DNA of 64,000 nucleotides from Actinomyces glycerinitolerans (GCF_900098745.1 NZ_FQTT01000001.1:248001-312000); one strand, 5' to 3'; shown: positions 26,362 through 34,993, counted from the stretch's first letter. The notes: generated from the letters alone by a model not told the origin. Numbers and translations: made by a program.

Positions 26362-28226
26362 GCGGTCTTCTCCTGCCTGTCCGGTTGCATGCGGGAAGCG
26401 GCGCCCGCGGCGCCCCGGGCGGCCGACTCATCGTCGTCGTCGAGCAGTCCGGCCAGGGCCGCCTGCTGGGCGAAGTCGGGGGCGGCGGCGACCACCTCGT
26501 CGAAGGTGCCGGAGGCGACCAGGTGGGCATCGCGCATGAAGCACACCTGGTCACTGTGGCGGATGGTGGCCAGGCGGTGCGCCACCACAATGACGGTCAC
26601 CTCGCCGGACAGCTCCGCGACCGCCTCGGTGACGGCGGCCTCCGTGGCGGTGTCCAGGGCGGAGGTGGCCTCATCCATGATCAGTACGAGCGGCTCGGAG
26701 TACAGGGCGCGGGCGATGCCCAGGCGCTGGCGCTGCCCGCCGGACAGCTTCATGCCGCCCTCGCCGACCGATGCCCAGATGCCGCCCTCACGCTCCTCGA
26801 TGACGTCGAGCAGTTGGGCACGGCGCAGCGCCCGGCGCACGCGTTCGACGTCAATGGAGTCGGTGTCCCAGGACAGGGCGACGTTGTGGGCGACGGTCGA
26901 GTCGAACAGGGAGACTTCCTGGGGCACGTAGCCGACCCGGGAGCGCCAGGAGTGCAGCACCTCGGTTAGCGGCACGTCGTCGACCCGCAGCTGCCCGTCC
27001 GAGGGGGTGAGCAGCCCCAGGATCATGTCCACCAGGGTGGACTTGCCCGAGCCGGAGGCACCGACCAGGGCGAGGGAGGTGCCGAAGGGAAGGGTCAGGG
27101 AGACGTTCTCCACCGCCGGATTGTCGGAACCGGTGTAGGTGAAGGAGACGTTGTCGAGCACCAGGGCGCGGGCGTCGTCGGGCAGCTCGGTGCCGGCGAC
27201 CATCTCGGCATGCTGGGCCCGGTTGACGCGGCCGGCCTCGATCTCCGCGAGCACCCGCTCGGCGTAGGGGATATTGGAGCCGGTCTGCCCCATGATCGTC
27301 TGGAAGCGGGTGATGGAGGGGACGATGCGGAAGCCGCACACGCCGAACAGGGCGAGGGAGGACAGCGCCTCGCTCTGCCCACCCTGGGCGTAACCGATGC
27401 CGGCGGCGATGGCCAGGCCACCGATTAGGGCGATCTCCAGCATGTAGCGGGGCACCGCGCCGAGGAAGGACTGGTCGGCGCGGGCCTGGGAGGCCTTGCG
27501 GCGTTCGGCGAGCACCACGCGCTCGAGTTCGGCGGCCTTGTCCCGCAGGGTGATCTCCTTCAGGGAGTGGACCATTTCGGAGACCAGGCGAACGGCACGC
27601 ACCGAGTAGGTGCGGTTGTCCTTGCCCGCGGCCACCGCCCGGCGCAGCACCCATAGGTACATGGCCAGGGCGACGATGCCGAAGTAGGCGACGGTTACGG
27701 CCGCCATCGCGGGACGGGCGACGAACAGCACCACCATGACGGCCACGAAGGTGCACACCTCACCGGCCAGCTGGGTGAAGGGGATCAGCACGCCGGAGAC
27801 GGTGGAGGCCACGCCCACGTCCGTGGAGCGGACCAGGTCGGTGGAGTGGCGGCGCAGTCGTTCGGCCCAGGGGGCATAGAAGAAGGAGTCGAGCAGTTGG
27901 GCGCCCAGGTCCTGTTCGAAGCTGGCGAAACGCTTGGTGGAGGCGCGTTGAATGGCGATGGCCAACAGGTCCTTGCTGATGATGAGTAGGCACACCACCA
28001 CCAGCAGCCACACCGTGCCGGTGCCGCCCACGCTCATGCCTATCACCGGGATGGTGAAGGAGGCTCCCGTCATCAGGGGGGTTAGTAGGAGCGCCAGGAG
28101 TCCCAGGGCGGCGACGTCAAGCAGGGACAGCGCTGAGAAGAGGCCGGCGAAGGTCAGTATGAAGCGCGCAGCGTCATGAGGCAGGACGCTCAGCAAACTC
28201 CTCACGGTGCGCAACAGCAAACTCAC
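26358..28226 (-). CDS. ABC exporter, fused membrane and ATPase domains (MsbA-like)
   Basis: 622 residues. The N-terminal six-TM exporter domain (about residues 15-330) precedes the ATPase domain: Walker A GASGSGKST, Q-loop YVPQEVSLF, signature LSGGQRQRLGIARAL, Walker B LVLIMDEATSALD and H-loop VAHRL. It probably flips a lipid-linked glycan or lipid, as MsbA or PglK do. The GTG at 28226 was chosen because TATACT lies 6 nt upstream, the leaderless promoter arrangement; the open frame upstream to 28442 overlaps the divergent epimerase gene. It is the first gene of a ten-gene operon ending at 11996. PglK-like flippase and lipid exporter are both possible roles. Confidence 0.9.
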   Translation of the reverse strand: MSLLLRTVRSLLSVLPHDAARFILTFAGLFSALSLLDVAALGLLALLLTPLMTGASFTIPVIGMSVGGTGTVWLLVVVCLLIISKDLLAIAIQRASTKRFASFEQDLGAQLLDSFFYAPWAERLRRHSTDLVRSTDVGVASTVSGVLIPFTQLAGEVCTFVAVMVVLFVARPAMAAVTVAYFGIVALAMYLWVLRRAVAAGKDNRTYSVRAVRLVSEMVHSLKEITLRDKAAELERVVLAERRKASQARADQSFLGAVPRYMLEIALIGGLAIAAGIGYAQGGQSEALSSLALFGVCGFRIVPSITRFQTIMGQTGSNIPYAERVLAEIEAGRVNRAQHAEMVAGTELPDDARALVLDNVSFTYTGSDNPAVENVSLTLPFGTSLALVGASGSGKSTLVDMILGLLTPSDGQLRVDDVPLTEVLHSWRSRVGYVPQEVSLFDSTVAHNVALSWDTDSIDVERVRRALRRAQLLDVIEEREGGIWASVGEGGMKLSGGQRQRLGIARALYSEPLVLIMDEATSALDTATEAAVTEAVAELSGEVTVIVVAHRLATIRHSDQVCFMRDAHLVASGTFDEVVAAAPDFAQQAALAGLLDDDDESAARGAAGAASRMQPDRQEKTA

Positions 28227-28232
28227 CCGGCG

Positions 28233-28238
28233 AGTATA
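28233..28238 (-). promoter_or_regulatory. -10 element of leaderless promoter for ABC exporter operon
   Basis: On the minus strand TATACT is followed by 6 nt and then the GTG start at 28226, so transcription would start at or next to the initiation codon. No clear -35 hexamer is visible. Confidence 0.65.
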
Positions 28239-28325
28239 TCCAGGGGATGTCTGCGCGCGGGCTCTTCTTGCCGACGCGTCACCGGTCCCGACGTCGACTG
28301 ACGGTGGTTTCACGCCACCGGCCGG

Positions 28326-28331
28326 TAGAGT
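28326..28331 (+). promoter_or_regulatory. -10 element of leaderless promoter for epimerase gene
   Basis: TAGAGT followed by 7 nt and ATG at 28339. With the minus-strand TATACT at 28233-28238 it makes a compact divergent control region of about 110 bp. Confidence 0.6.
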
Positions 28332-28338
28332 CCGGGCT

Positions 28339-29445
28339 ATGAAGGTGCTGTCCGTGGTCGGGGCCCGCCCCCAGTTCGTCAAGCTCGCCCCCATCGCCCA
28401 CGCCTGCGCTGCCGCCGGCGTGGAGCATGTAATCGTGCACACCGGTCAGCATTACGACCCCATGCTCTCGGACGTGTTCTTCCGCGATCTGGGCATTCCC
28501 GCGCCAGACGTGCACCTGGGCGTGGGCTCGGGCTCGCACGGGGTGCAGACCGGGGCCATGCTGGCGGCCATGGACGGGGTTCTGGCCGAGCACGCCCCTG
28601 ACTGGGTGCTGGTCTACGGGGACACGAACTCCACGCTCGCCGGGGCGCTGGCGGCGGTGAAGCTGCACGTGCCGAGCGCCCACCTGGAGGCGGGGCTGCG
28701 CTCCTTCAACCGCGCCATGCCCGAGGAGATCAACCGGGTGCTCACCGACCACGCCGCCGACCTGCTGCTTACGCCCACCGCGGTGGGTGCTGCGCACCTG
28801 GCCGCCGAGGGGCTGGCAGAGCGCACCGTGGTGGTGGGCGACGTCATGACCGATGTGCTGCTGCAGGTGCGCGATCAGGTGGCGGGCGAGGCGTCGCCGG
28901 TGATGAAGGAACTGGGCCTGGCCGAGGGCGGCTACTCGCTGTCCACCATCCACCGGGCGGAGAACACCGACGACGCCGGCCGGCTGCGCGCGGTGCTAGA
29001 TGCCCTGGCCCGCGTGGACCATCCCGTGGTGCTGCTGGCACATCCGCGGCTGGTGGCCAAGTGCGCCGAGCACGGCATCGACCTGGAGGCCGTCGGCGGG
29101 GCCCCGGGCTCGCAGCTGCTGGTGCACCCTCCCCTGTCCTACCCGGAGCTGATCGCCTCCGCCCTGCACGCCCGCGGCGTGGTCACGGACTCCGGCGGCT
29201 TGCAGAAGGAGGCCTTCCTGCTGCGGGTGCCGTGTACGACGGTGCGACCGCAGACCGAGTGGGTGGAGACCGTGGAACTGGGCTGGAATGTGTTGGTGGA
29301 GCCCGGGGAGGCACTGGTGGCGGCGGCCTCCCGTCCCAGGCCGGCCGAGCCGGACCCGGGCGCGGCCACCCCCTACGGCGACGGTCAGGCCGCCGAGCGG
29401 GTGGTGGCCGAGCTGTGCACCCGCGCCGGCACCGTCACCTTCTGA
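28339..29445 (+). CDS. wecB: UDP-N-acetylglucosamine 2-epimerase, non-hydrolysing (WecB/WbpI family)
   Basis: 368 residues. It interconverts UDP-GlcNAc (or a UDP-GlcNAc-derived uronic acid) and the manno epimer. Conserved stretches are SVVGARPQFVKLAPI, the HTGQHYDPMLSDVFF motif, VYGDTNSTLAG, HLEAGLRSFNRAMPEEINR and TDSGGLQKEAFLL. In simple ManNAc pathways it acts as WecB; next to genes for a 3-amino-3-deoxy uronate pathway it could be the WbpI/WlbD-type enzyme making UDP-ManNAc3NAcA. ATG at 28339 is set by the family N-terminus and by TAGAGT 7 nt upstream. It converges on a GT4 gene with a hairpin between them. Confidence 0.93.
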   Translation: MKVLSVVGARPQFVKLAPIAHACAAAGVEHVIVHTGQHYDPMLSDVFFRDLGIPAPDVHLGVGSGSHGVQTGAMLAAMDGVLAEHAPDWVLVYGDTNSTLAGALAAVKLHVPSAHLEAGLRSFNRAMPEEINRVLTDHAADLLLTPTAVGAAHLAAEGLAERTVVVGDVMTDVLLQVRDQVAGEASPVMKELGLAEGGYSLSTIHRAENTDDAGRLRAVLDALARVDHPVVLLAHPRLVAKCAEHGIDLEAVGGAPGSQLLVHPPLSYPELIASALHARGVVTDSGGLQKEAFLLRVPCTTVRPQTEWVETVELGWNVLVEPGEALVAAASRPRPAEPDPGAATPYGDGQAAERVVAELCTRAGTVTF

Positions 29446-29460
29446 CCGTCCGACTCCCGT

Positions 29461-29483
29461 CCGGGCCGTTCTGACTGGCCCGG
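29461..29483. terminator. Hairpin between convergent genes
   Basis: CCGGGCC (29461-29467) and GGCCCGG (29477-29483) form a 7-bp stem with a 9-nt loop, 15 nt after the epimerase stop. No U-run follows, so factor-dependent or weak termination is likely. Confidence 0.55.
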
Positions 29484-29536
29484 CTCGGCCGGCCGCCCAC
29501 GAGCGCCACCAACCTCTGCGAGCACCAAGTCGTGTG

Positions 29537-30790
29537 TCAGTCCGCCACCGACGCCTCGGCCAGCAACACCTCGGCGGCGTCGCGCAGGGCGGCCAGCATG
29601 GAGCGGTGCCGCATGACCCACTCCCGACGGCGCTGCACCGCCTCGGCCCGCTGCGAGTCACCCGCACGGGCCGCTTCCAGGGCGGCCAGCATGGCGCCGG
29701 CGACTTGCTCGACGTCGTAGTCGCTGGCCCAGCCCAGGGCGTTGGCGGGCAGGTCCGTGCGCGCCGGCCCGGGTCCGGCGTAGACCACCGGCGTGCCGCA
29801 GGCCAGGGCGGCGAAGATCTTGGTCGGGTAGGCGAAGTCGTAGCCAAGCCCCGGGCGAATGGACACCACCGAGGCCACCGCCCCGCGCTGCCAGGTGGCG
29901 GCCTGCGCGGCCGGCACCAGGTCGTGAAACTCCACGCGCGCGTCCCCGCCCGCCAGGTCCTTTAGCACCTGCCAGTCGCTGCCCTGCCCCAGGAACACCA
30001 GCCTGGCCTCGGGCTCCTCCCGGTGCACCAGGCGCAAGGCCTCGATGAATACGCCCGCCCCCTGCCACTCCGAGGCGGTGCCGGCGTACAGGAAGTACGG
30101 CGCCGCTGGTGCGTCGGCGGCGCGCGGCCCAGCGGGGGTGAACACGTCGGTGTCGATGCCGTTGGGCACCACGGTCACCGCGCGGGCGCCCAGTTCCCGC
30201 ACCCGCTCGGCCACGCCGTCGTTGACGGCCAGCACGGTGCGGGCGCCACGCAGCACCAGGCCCTCCACGCACCGCAGGGCACCGACCACCCAGCCGGGGG
30301 CGCCGGTGGAGGCGGCGGCGTCGGACCACACGTCGGCGGCGTAGTAGGCGTAGGGGGCACCGCGCAGGGCGGCGGCCACGCGCACCACCGCCCCGGTTGT
30401 TGGCGGTGGCTCGGCGACGATCAGGTTCGGCGCGGGCCCGGCCAGCAGCCGTGCCGCGAGCGGGATGTCGAAGCTGAGGTACTGGGCGTAGCCGCGGATG
30501 TAGCCACTCTTGTCGCGCAGGGCCGGGGCGGAGCGCACCGTCACGCCGGGGTCGGCGGGCGTGTCCATGCCCGGCGGGGTGGAGGTCAGCACGGTCACCT
30601 GTGCGCCGGCGGCGGCCAGGGCGCGGGCCAGTCCGCGCAGTCGCAGCGCGGCGGCGGCCGGTTCGGGGGCGTACAGGCGGGTGGCCAGCACCACCCGGGG
30701 GTGGCCACCGCGCGGGCGGGCGCGCAGCGCGGCGGCCGCGAGGGCGGTGCCCGCACCCGCGGCGGCCAGGGCGAGCAGGCGGCGGTTCAC
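29537..30790 (-). CDS. GT4 family glycosyltransferase, N-terminally membrane-anchored
   Basis: 417 residues. GTG at 30790 overlaps the oxidoreductase stop (GTGA). The first 25 residues (RRLLALAAAGAGTALAAAAL) could be a membrane anchor. The GT-B core follows: RVVLATRLYAPEPAAAALRL, VTVVPNGIDTDVFTP, PYFLYAGTASEWQGAGVFIE and IFAALACGTPVVYAG. It closes the operon that makes the diacetamido-uronate precursor, which makes it a candidate for the enzyme that uses that sugar. Confidence 0.87.
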   Translation of the reverse strand: MNRRLLALAAAGAGTALAAAALRARPRGGHPRVVLATRLYAPEPAAAALRLRGLARALAAAGAQVTVLTSTPPGMDTPADPGVTVRSAPALRDKSGYIRGYAQYLSFDIPLAARLLAGPAPNLIVAEPPPTTGAVVRVAAALRGAPYAYYAADVWSDAAASTGAPGWVVGALRCVEGLVLRGARTVLAVNDGVAERVRELGARAVTVVPNGIDTDVFTPAGPRAADAPAAPYFLYAGTASEWQGAGVFIEALRLVHREEPEARLVFLGQGSDWQVLKDLAGGDARVEFHDLVPAAQAATWQRGAVASVVSIRPGLGYDFAYPTKIFAALACGTPVVYAGPGPARTDLPANALGWASDYDVEQVAGAMLAALEAARAGDSQRAEAVQRRREWVMRHRSMLAALRDAAEVLLAEASVAD

Positions 30791-31794
30791 AGCTGCACGG
30801 TGCGGCCCTCGGCCGCGGAGGTGAGCACCGCCTCAACCACCCGCAGCGTGTTGACGCCCTCGGCCATGGTGACGTGTTCACTGCCCACGCCGCGCACGGC
30901 GTCGCGGAAGCGCTCCTGTTCCAGGGCCAGCGGCTCACGCTTGGGGATGGCGTAGCGGATGACGTCGCCCTCGGTGACACCGCGGAAGTTGGCGACCTGG
31001 TCCCAGTCGGAGGTGACGGTCCCGTTGGCGTAGAAGGTCAGGTCGCCGGTGAGCGTATCCGCCACGAAGGCGCCCTTCTCCCCGGTGACGATGGTGACGC
31101 GCTCCTTGAAGGGGGTCAGCCAGTTGACCACGTGGGAGACGATCACGCCGCTGGCCAACCGTCCGGAGGCGACCACCATGTCCTCGTTCTCCCGGCCGGA
31201 GCGGTGGGCCACCTGGGCGCTGATGGACACGTACGGCGAGCCCGCCACCCAGGCGGTCAGGTCGACGTCGTGGGTGGCCAGGTCCTTGACCACGCCCACG
31301 TCGCTGATGCGCGCCGGGAAGGGGCCCTGGCGGCGGGTGAGCACCTGGTAGACCTGGCCCAGCTCGCCGGCGTCGAGCCGCTCCCGCAGCGCCCGCAGGG
31401 CCGGGTTGCAGCGCTCCACATAGCCGACGGCACCCACCAGGCCGCGGGACGCGAAGGCGTCGCGCACCCGCTCGCCGGCCTCGACGGAGTGGGCGATGGG
31501 CTTTTCCACCATGGTGGGAACGCCCGCCTCCGCGAGCGCCAGGGCGACCTCCTCGTGGAAGACGGTGGGGACGGCGACCATGGCGGCATCCAGGCCGGCG
31601 TCGATGAGGGCGTGCACATCCGGCAGCACTTCCAGGTCCCCGGCGACGCCGAAGCGGTCGCCGCCCGGGTCGGCCACGGCCACCAGATCCACGCCCTCGG
31701 TGGCGCGGATGACCCGGGCGTGGTGGCGGCCCATGGAGCCCAGGCCGATCAGGCCCAGGCGCAGCGGAGCGGCGGTGGTGGCGTTCTCGCTCAT
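30787..31794 (-). CDS. wlbA: Gfo/Idh/MocA sugar oxidoreductase (WlbA/WbpB-like)
   Basis: 335 residues. The N-terminal NAD site is RLGLIGLGSMGRHHARVI, the motif VEKPIAHS holds the active-site Lys of the family, and the C-terminal domain includes DLATHDVDLTAWV. In the Wbp/Wlb pathway this enzyme oxidises C3 of UDP-GlcNAcA to the 3-keto form. Neighbours on either side are the aminotransferase and acetyltransferase of the same route, which makes the assignment stronger than homology alone. ATG at 31794 was chosen, 1 nt after the aminotransferase stop and with AAGGCGG upstream; a GTG three codons earlier has a ribosome site too close to use. Confidence 0.86.
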   Translation of the reverse strand: MSENATTAAPLRLGLIGLGSMGRHHARVIRATEGVDLVAVADPGGDRFGVAGDLEVLPDVHALIDAGLDAAMVAVPTVFHEEVALALAEAGVPTMVEKPIAHSVEAGERVRDAFASRGLVGAVGYVERCNPALRALRERLDAGELGQVYQVLTRRQGPFPARISDVGVVKDLATHDVDLTAWVAGSPYVSISAQVAHRSGRENEDMVVASGRLASGVIVSHVVNWLTPFKERVTIVTGEKGAFVADTLTGDLTFYANGTVTSDWDQVANFRGVTEGDVIRYAIPKREPLALEQERFRDAVRGVGSEHVTMAEGVNTLRVVEAVLTSAAEGRTVQL

Positions 31795-31795
31795 C

Positions 31796-32926
31796 TCAGG
31801 CACCCGCCTTCACGACGGCGTCCACGGCCTGCACGATGCGATCCAGGTCGGCCTGCGACAGGGAGGGGTGGACCGGCAGGGAGAGGCACTCGCGGGCGAC
31901 CAGTTCGGTGTTCGGCAGTTCGAGGTCGGGTGCGTAGGGGGCCAGGGAGTCCAGGCGGTGGTTGGGGATCGGGTAGTAGACGCCGGAGCCGACCTGCCAC
32001 TCCTCGCGCAGGGCGCTCTGGGCGGCGTCGCGCTCGGCGGCGGTGGCCCCCTCCAGGCGGATCGTGTACTGGTGGTAGACGTGCCGGTAGCCGTCGGGAA
32101 CATGCGGGGTGATCACGCCGGGGACGTCGGCGAGTCCGGCGTCCAGGGCGGCGGCATTGGCACGGCGCGCCTCGGTCCAGCCGTCCAGCTTCTTCAGCTG
32201 CACCCGGCCGACGGCGGCGGCCACGTCCGTCATGCGGTTGTTCAGGCCCACCAGCTCGTTGGCGTACTGCTTCTCCATGCCCTGGTTGCGCAGCAGACGC
32301 ACGCGGCGCGCCAGTTCGGCGTCGGAGGTGGAGACGATGCCACCCTCCAGGGTGGTCATGTTCTTGGTCGGGTAGAAGGAGAAGGACCCCCATGCCCCGA
32401 AGGTGCCCACGGGCTTGCCGTTGATGGCGGCGCCGTGCGCCTGGGCGCAGTCCTCGAAGACCGCCAGGTGGTGGCGGGCGGCGAGCTCCATGATGGCGTC
32501 CATGTTCGCCGGCAGGCCGTACAGGTGCACCACCTCAATGGCGACCGTGTTGTCGGTGATGGCGGCCTCCACCGAGGCCGGGTCCAGGGTGAAGGTGACC
32601 GGGTCAATGTCGGCGAAGACGGGCTTGGCACCGGTGATGGCCACGGAGTTGCCGGTGGCCGCGAAGGTGAAGGAGGGGACGATCACCTCCGGGGCACCGC
32701 CCTCGGCCTTGAGGTTGCTGGCCAGGGTGGCCAGGTGCTGGGCGGAGGTACCGGAGTTGACGGCGACGCAGTGGGCGCCGGCGACCACCTGGGTGGAGAA
32801 CTCCTCCTCGAAGGCGGCGACCTGCGGCCCCTGGACGACCATGCCAGAGGCCAGGACGGCGTCGACGGCGGCGCGCTCCTCGTCCCCGATGATCGGCTTG
32901 GCGGCGGGAATGAACTCGCGTGACAT
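31796..32926 (-). CDS. wlbC: DegT/DnrJ/EryC1 sugar aminotransferase (WlbC/WbpE-like)
   Basis: 376 residues. A PLP-dependent transaminase that would add the 3-amino group to UDP-3-keto-GlcNAcA. It shows the N-terminal FIPAAKPIIGDEERAAVDAV, the cofactor-binding NSGTSAQHLA, VFEDCAQAHGA, and the Schiff-base Lys region SFYPTKNMTTLEGGIVST. ATG at 32926 overlaps the stop of the acetyltransferase gene by one base (TGATG), so the genes are translationally coupled. DegT proteins serve many aminosugar pathways; the flanking oxidoreductase and acetyltransferase point to the Wbp/Wlb one. Confidence 0.9.
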   Translation of the reverse strand: MSREFIPAAKPIIGDEERAAVDAVLASGMVVQGPQVAAFEEEFSTQVVAGAHCVAVNSGTSAQHLATLASNLKAEGGAPEVIVPSFTFAATGNSVAITGAKPVFADIDPVTFTLDPASVEAAITDNTVAIEVVHLYGLPANMDAIMELAARHHLAVFEDCAQAHGAAINGKPVGTFGAWGSFSFYPTKNMTTLEGGIVSTSDAELARRVRLLRNQGMEKQYANELVGLNNRMTDVAAAVGRVQLKKLDGWTEARRANAAALDAGLADVPGVITPHVPDGYRHVYHQYTIRLEGATAAERDAAQSALREEWQVGSGVYYPIPNHRLDSLAPYAPDLELPNTELVARECLSLPVHPSLSQADLDRIVQAVDAVVKAGA

Positions 32927-33627
32927 CAGTGGGTGACCTCCCGGATCGTGTTTTCGGAACTGTTGGGGGCAAGTGTTTCTTCGTACAGGGTGCCGGTTGC
33001 GGGGCAGCGCCACCGGCGCGTGCCTGCGGGGGCCGGCTCGCCGGCGGCATCGGCGGGGGCGGCGTCATTGCGCGCGGTCGCGTTCGCGGCGTCTTCCTGC
33101 ACGGGGACGAGCGGCTCGCCGGCGCGGCCCACCCAGCCGATGCGGCGGGCGGGAACCCCGGCCACCAGCGCGTGTGCGGGCACGTCCTTGGTGACGACGG
33201 CGCCGGCGGCGACGGTGGCCCATGCGCCGATGCGCACGGGGGCGACGCACACGGCGCGCGCCCCGATGGAGGCACCCTCCTCCACGGTTACGCCGACCGG
33301 TTCCCAGTCAGAGGCCGACTTCAGGGAGCCGTCGGGGTTGACGGCGCGGGGGAAGTGGTCGTTGGTGAAGGTGACGGCGGGGCCGACGAACACGCCGTCC
33401 GCCAGCCGGGCGGGCTCGTAGATCAGGGCGTAGTTCTGCACCTTGCAATTGCGCCCCATGCGCACGCCCTCGCCGATGTAGGCGCCGCGGCCCACGATGC
33501 AGCCCTCACCGAGCACCGCGTGCTCGCGAACCTGGGCCAGATGCCAGATGGATGAGCCATCCCCGATGGTCGCGTCGGGTGAGACGTCGGCGGATGGGGC
33601 GATCCGGGCTGGACTGGCCGGGCTCAT
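32926..33627 (-). CDS. wlbB: Left-handed beta-helix N-acetyltransferase (WlbB/WbpD-like)
   Basis: 233 residues. Hexapeptide repeats run through residues about 10-160 (VSPDATIGDGSSIWHLAQV, VGRGAYIGEGVRMGRNCKV, VEEGASIGARAVCVAPVRIG), with the loop FVGPAVTFTNDHFPRAV typical of WlbB/WbpD. It would acetylate the 3-amino group of UDP-GlcNAc3NA with acetyl-CoA. A C-terminal tail of 60 residues carries a single RRWRCPATG motif, a possible remnant of a zinc finger. First gene of its operon: ATG 33627 has GAGGAG 6 nt upstream and diverges from the GT2 gene. Confidence 0.9.
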   Translation of the reverse strand: MSPASPARIAPSADVSPDATIGDGSSIWHLAQVREHAVLGEGCIVGRGAYIGEGVRMGRNCKVQNYALIYEPARLADGVFVGPAVTFTNDHFPRAVNPDGSLKSASDWEPVGVTVEEGASIGARAVCVAPVRIGAWATVAAGAVVTKDVPAHALVAGVPARRIGWVGRAGEPLVPVQEDAANATARNDAAPADAAGEPAPAGTRRWRCPATGTLYEETLAPNSSENTIREVTH

Positions 33628-33726
33628 GGCGGCTCCTCACTGGCCTGAAGCTGGGCACTGGGCGTACATCGGAGCACCGACCTCAACCGGGCGGCACTGC
33701 GTGGCCATCTTAGGACAATCGTGTGC

Positions 33727-33732
33727 GAGAAT
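33727..33732 (+). promoter_or_regulatory. Possible -10 element for GT2/DUF2304 operon
   Basis: GAGAAT followed by 6 nt and GTG at 33739. The first base departs from TAnnnT, so this is weaker than the other leaderless promoters listed. Confidence 0.3.
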
Positions 33733-33738
33733 GCGGCG

Positions 33739-34455
33739 GTGACGTCCACCGATGGCCAGCAGTCGCCGCCACCCGCTCCGGTTGTCCCGCTCACCGACGC
33801 CTGGCTGGTGATTCCCCTGTTCAACGAGGCTCAGGTGGTGCGCGGCGTCATTGAGGAGGCGCGGCGCGTCTTCCCGCTGGTCGTCGCCGTCGACGACGGC
33901 TCGCGGGACGACTCGGCAGCACAGGCCGCGGCGGGCGGCGCCGTCGTCGTCCGGCATCCGCTCAACCTGGGTCAGGGGGCGGCGCTGCAGACCGGCATCA
34001 CCTATGTGCTGGAGCGTACCGACGCCAACTTCGTGGTGACCTTCGACGCCGACGGGCAACACTCGGTGGCCGACGCCGCCGCCATGGTGCAGGCTGCCCG
34101 GGATGAGGACCTGGCGTTCGTGCTGGGGTCGCGGTTCCTCCAGGGTCCCTCCCCCGTCGGCTGGCTCAAACGACTCGTGCTGAAGACCGCCGCGGTGGCG
34201 GCCTCGCACACCACCGGCATGCACCTGACCGACGCGCACAACGGCCTGCGAGTAATCCGCCGCGACGCCGCCGCCCGGCTCGACCTGCGCCAGAACCGGA
34301 TGGCGCACGCCTCCGAGATCATCCGCCAGCTAGGCGCCACCGGGCTGCCGTGGCGGGAGTTCCCGGTACACATCGCCTACACCGACTACTCCAAGGGCAA
34401 GGGGCAGTCATTGTGGAACTCGATCAACATCCTCGTTGACCTGCTGTTCTCGTAA
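33739..34455 (+). CDS. GT2 glycosyltransferase, polyprenyl-phosphate sugar synthase-like
   Basis: About 238 residues of the DPM1/GtrB-like GT2 group: AWLVIPLFNEAQVVRGVIEE, VVAVDDGSRDDS, RHPLNLGQGAALQTG and VTFDADGQHSV, ending HIAYTDYSKGKGQSLWNSIN. Such enzymes charge a polyprenyl phosphate with one sugar for use outside the membrane. No C-terminal transmembrane pair is present, which fits its pairing with the small membrane protein DUF2304 encoded 21 nt downstream. GTG at 33739 follows a possible -10 hexamer; GTG at 33721 (adding six residues, with AGGA upstream) is the alternative. Confidence 0.88.
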   Translation: MTSTDGQQSPPPAPVVPLTDAWLVIPLFNEAQVVRGVIEEARRVFPLVVAVDDGSRDDSAAQAAAGGAVVVRHPLNLGQGAALQTGITYVLERTDANFVVTFDADGQHSVADAAAMVQAARDEDLAFVLGSRFLQGPSPVGWLKRLVLKTAAVAASHTTGMHLTDAHNGLRVIRRDAAARLDLRQNRMAHASEIIRQLGATGLPWREFPVHIAYTDYSKGKGQSLWNSINILVDLLFS

Positions 34456-34476
34456 CCCACCCCCATACTTGATGTC

Positions 34477-34830
34477 ATGAGCTCACAGATCATCATTCAG
34501 GTCTTCCTCATCGCCGCGGTCGCCGCCATGGGGTGGATGATGCTGCGCTCACCGGGCGGGGCGCGCCATCAGGCCGGCCGCCGACTCCTGACCCTGGCCT
34601 TCGTCATTTTCGCCATCGCCGCGATCGTGGCGCCATCGCTGCTGACCCGGTTGGCGCACCTGGTGGGGGTCGGCCGCGGCACCGACCTGCTGCTGTATGC
34701 GCTGGTCGTGGCCTTCCTGTTCCAGATCCTGTCCTCGTTCCGGCGCAACGCCGCCCGCGAACGGCAGATCACCCGGCTGGCCCGGCGTGTCGCACTCGAC
34801 GACGCCCCGCCGCCGCCCTCGCTGCCCTAG
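34477..34830 (+). CDS. DUF2304 small membrane protein
   Basis: 117 residues with three hydrophobic segments: IIIQVFLIAAVAAMGWMML, LLTLAFVIFAIAAIVAPSLL and TDLLLYALVVAFLFQILSSF, then a charged tail RRNAARERQITRLARRVAL. DUF2304 genes usually sit directly after a GT2 gene as here, and the protein probably anchors or assists that enzyme at the membrane. The stop codon TAG touches the left end of the IS remnant. Confidence 0.88.
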   Translation: MSSQIIIQVFLIAAVAAMGWMMLRSPGGARHQAGRRLLTLAFVIFAIAAIVAPSLLTRLAHLVGVGRGTDLLLYALVVAFLFQILSSFRRNAARERQITRLARRVALDDAPPPPSLP

Positions 34831-34867
34831 GTCGTGTTGTGTGAGTCGTTTGTGCTGGTGGGGTGGT

Positions 34868-34939
34868 GCTGGCGATGTGGATGGTGGTCTGATAGCGGAT
34901 GGCGAGTTCGTCGTACCTGGTGGCTACGGGCCCCAGCTT
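34868..34939 (-). pseudogene. C-terminal fragment of IS5-family transposase
   Basis: On the minus strand KLGPVATRYDELAIRYQTTI followed by HIAS matches the conserved end of IS5/IS427 transposases (ATRYDKLAxRYxATIHIA). Nothing else of the roughly 270-residue enzyme remains. It reads toward the left terminal repeat, the expected orientation for a transposase 3' end. Confidence 0.7.
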
Positions 34940-34993
34940 GAGTGGGCTGGTGTGCGCCCGTCGAAGGGGGCGAGTGGGTCTTGCACCGCCCCG

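Noticed and set aside
28227-28442. Upstream extension of the ABC exporter frame
   Set aside because: It overlaps the divergent epimerase gene and its leaderless promoter; TATACT 6 nt before GTG 28226 marks the start.
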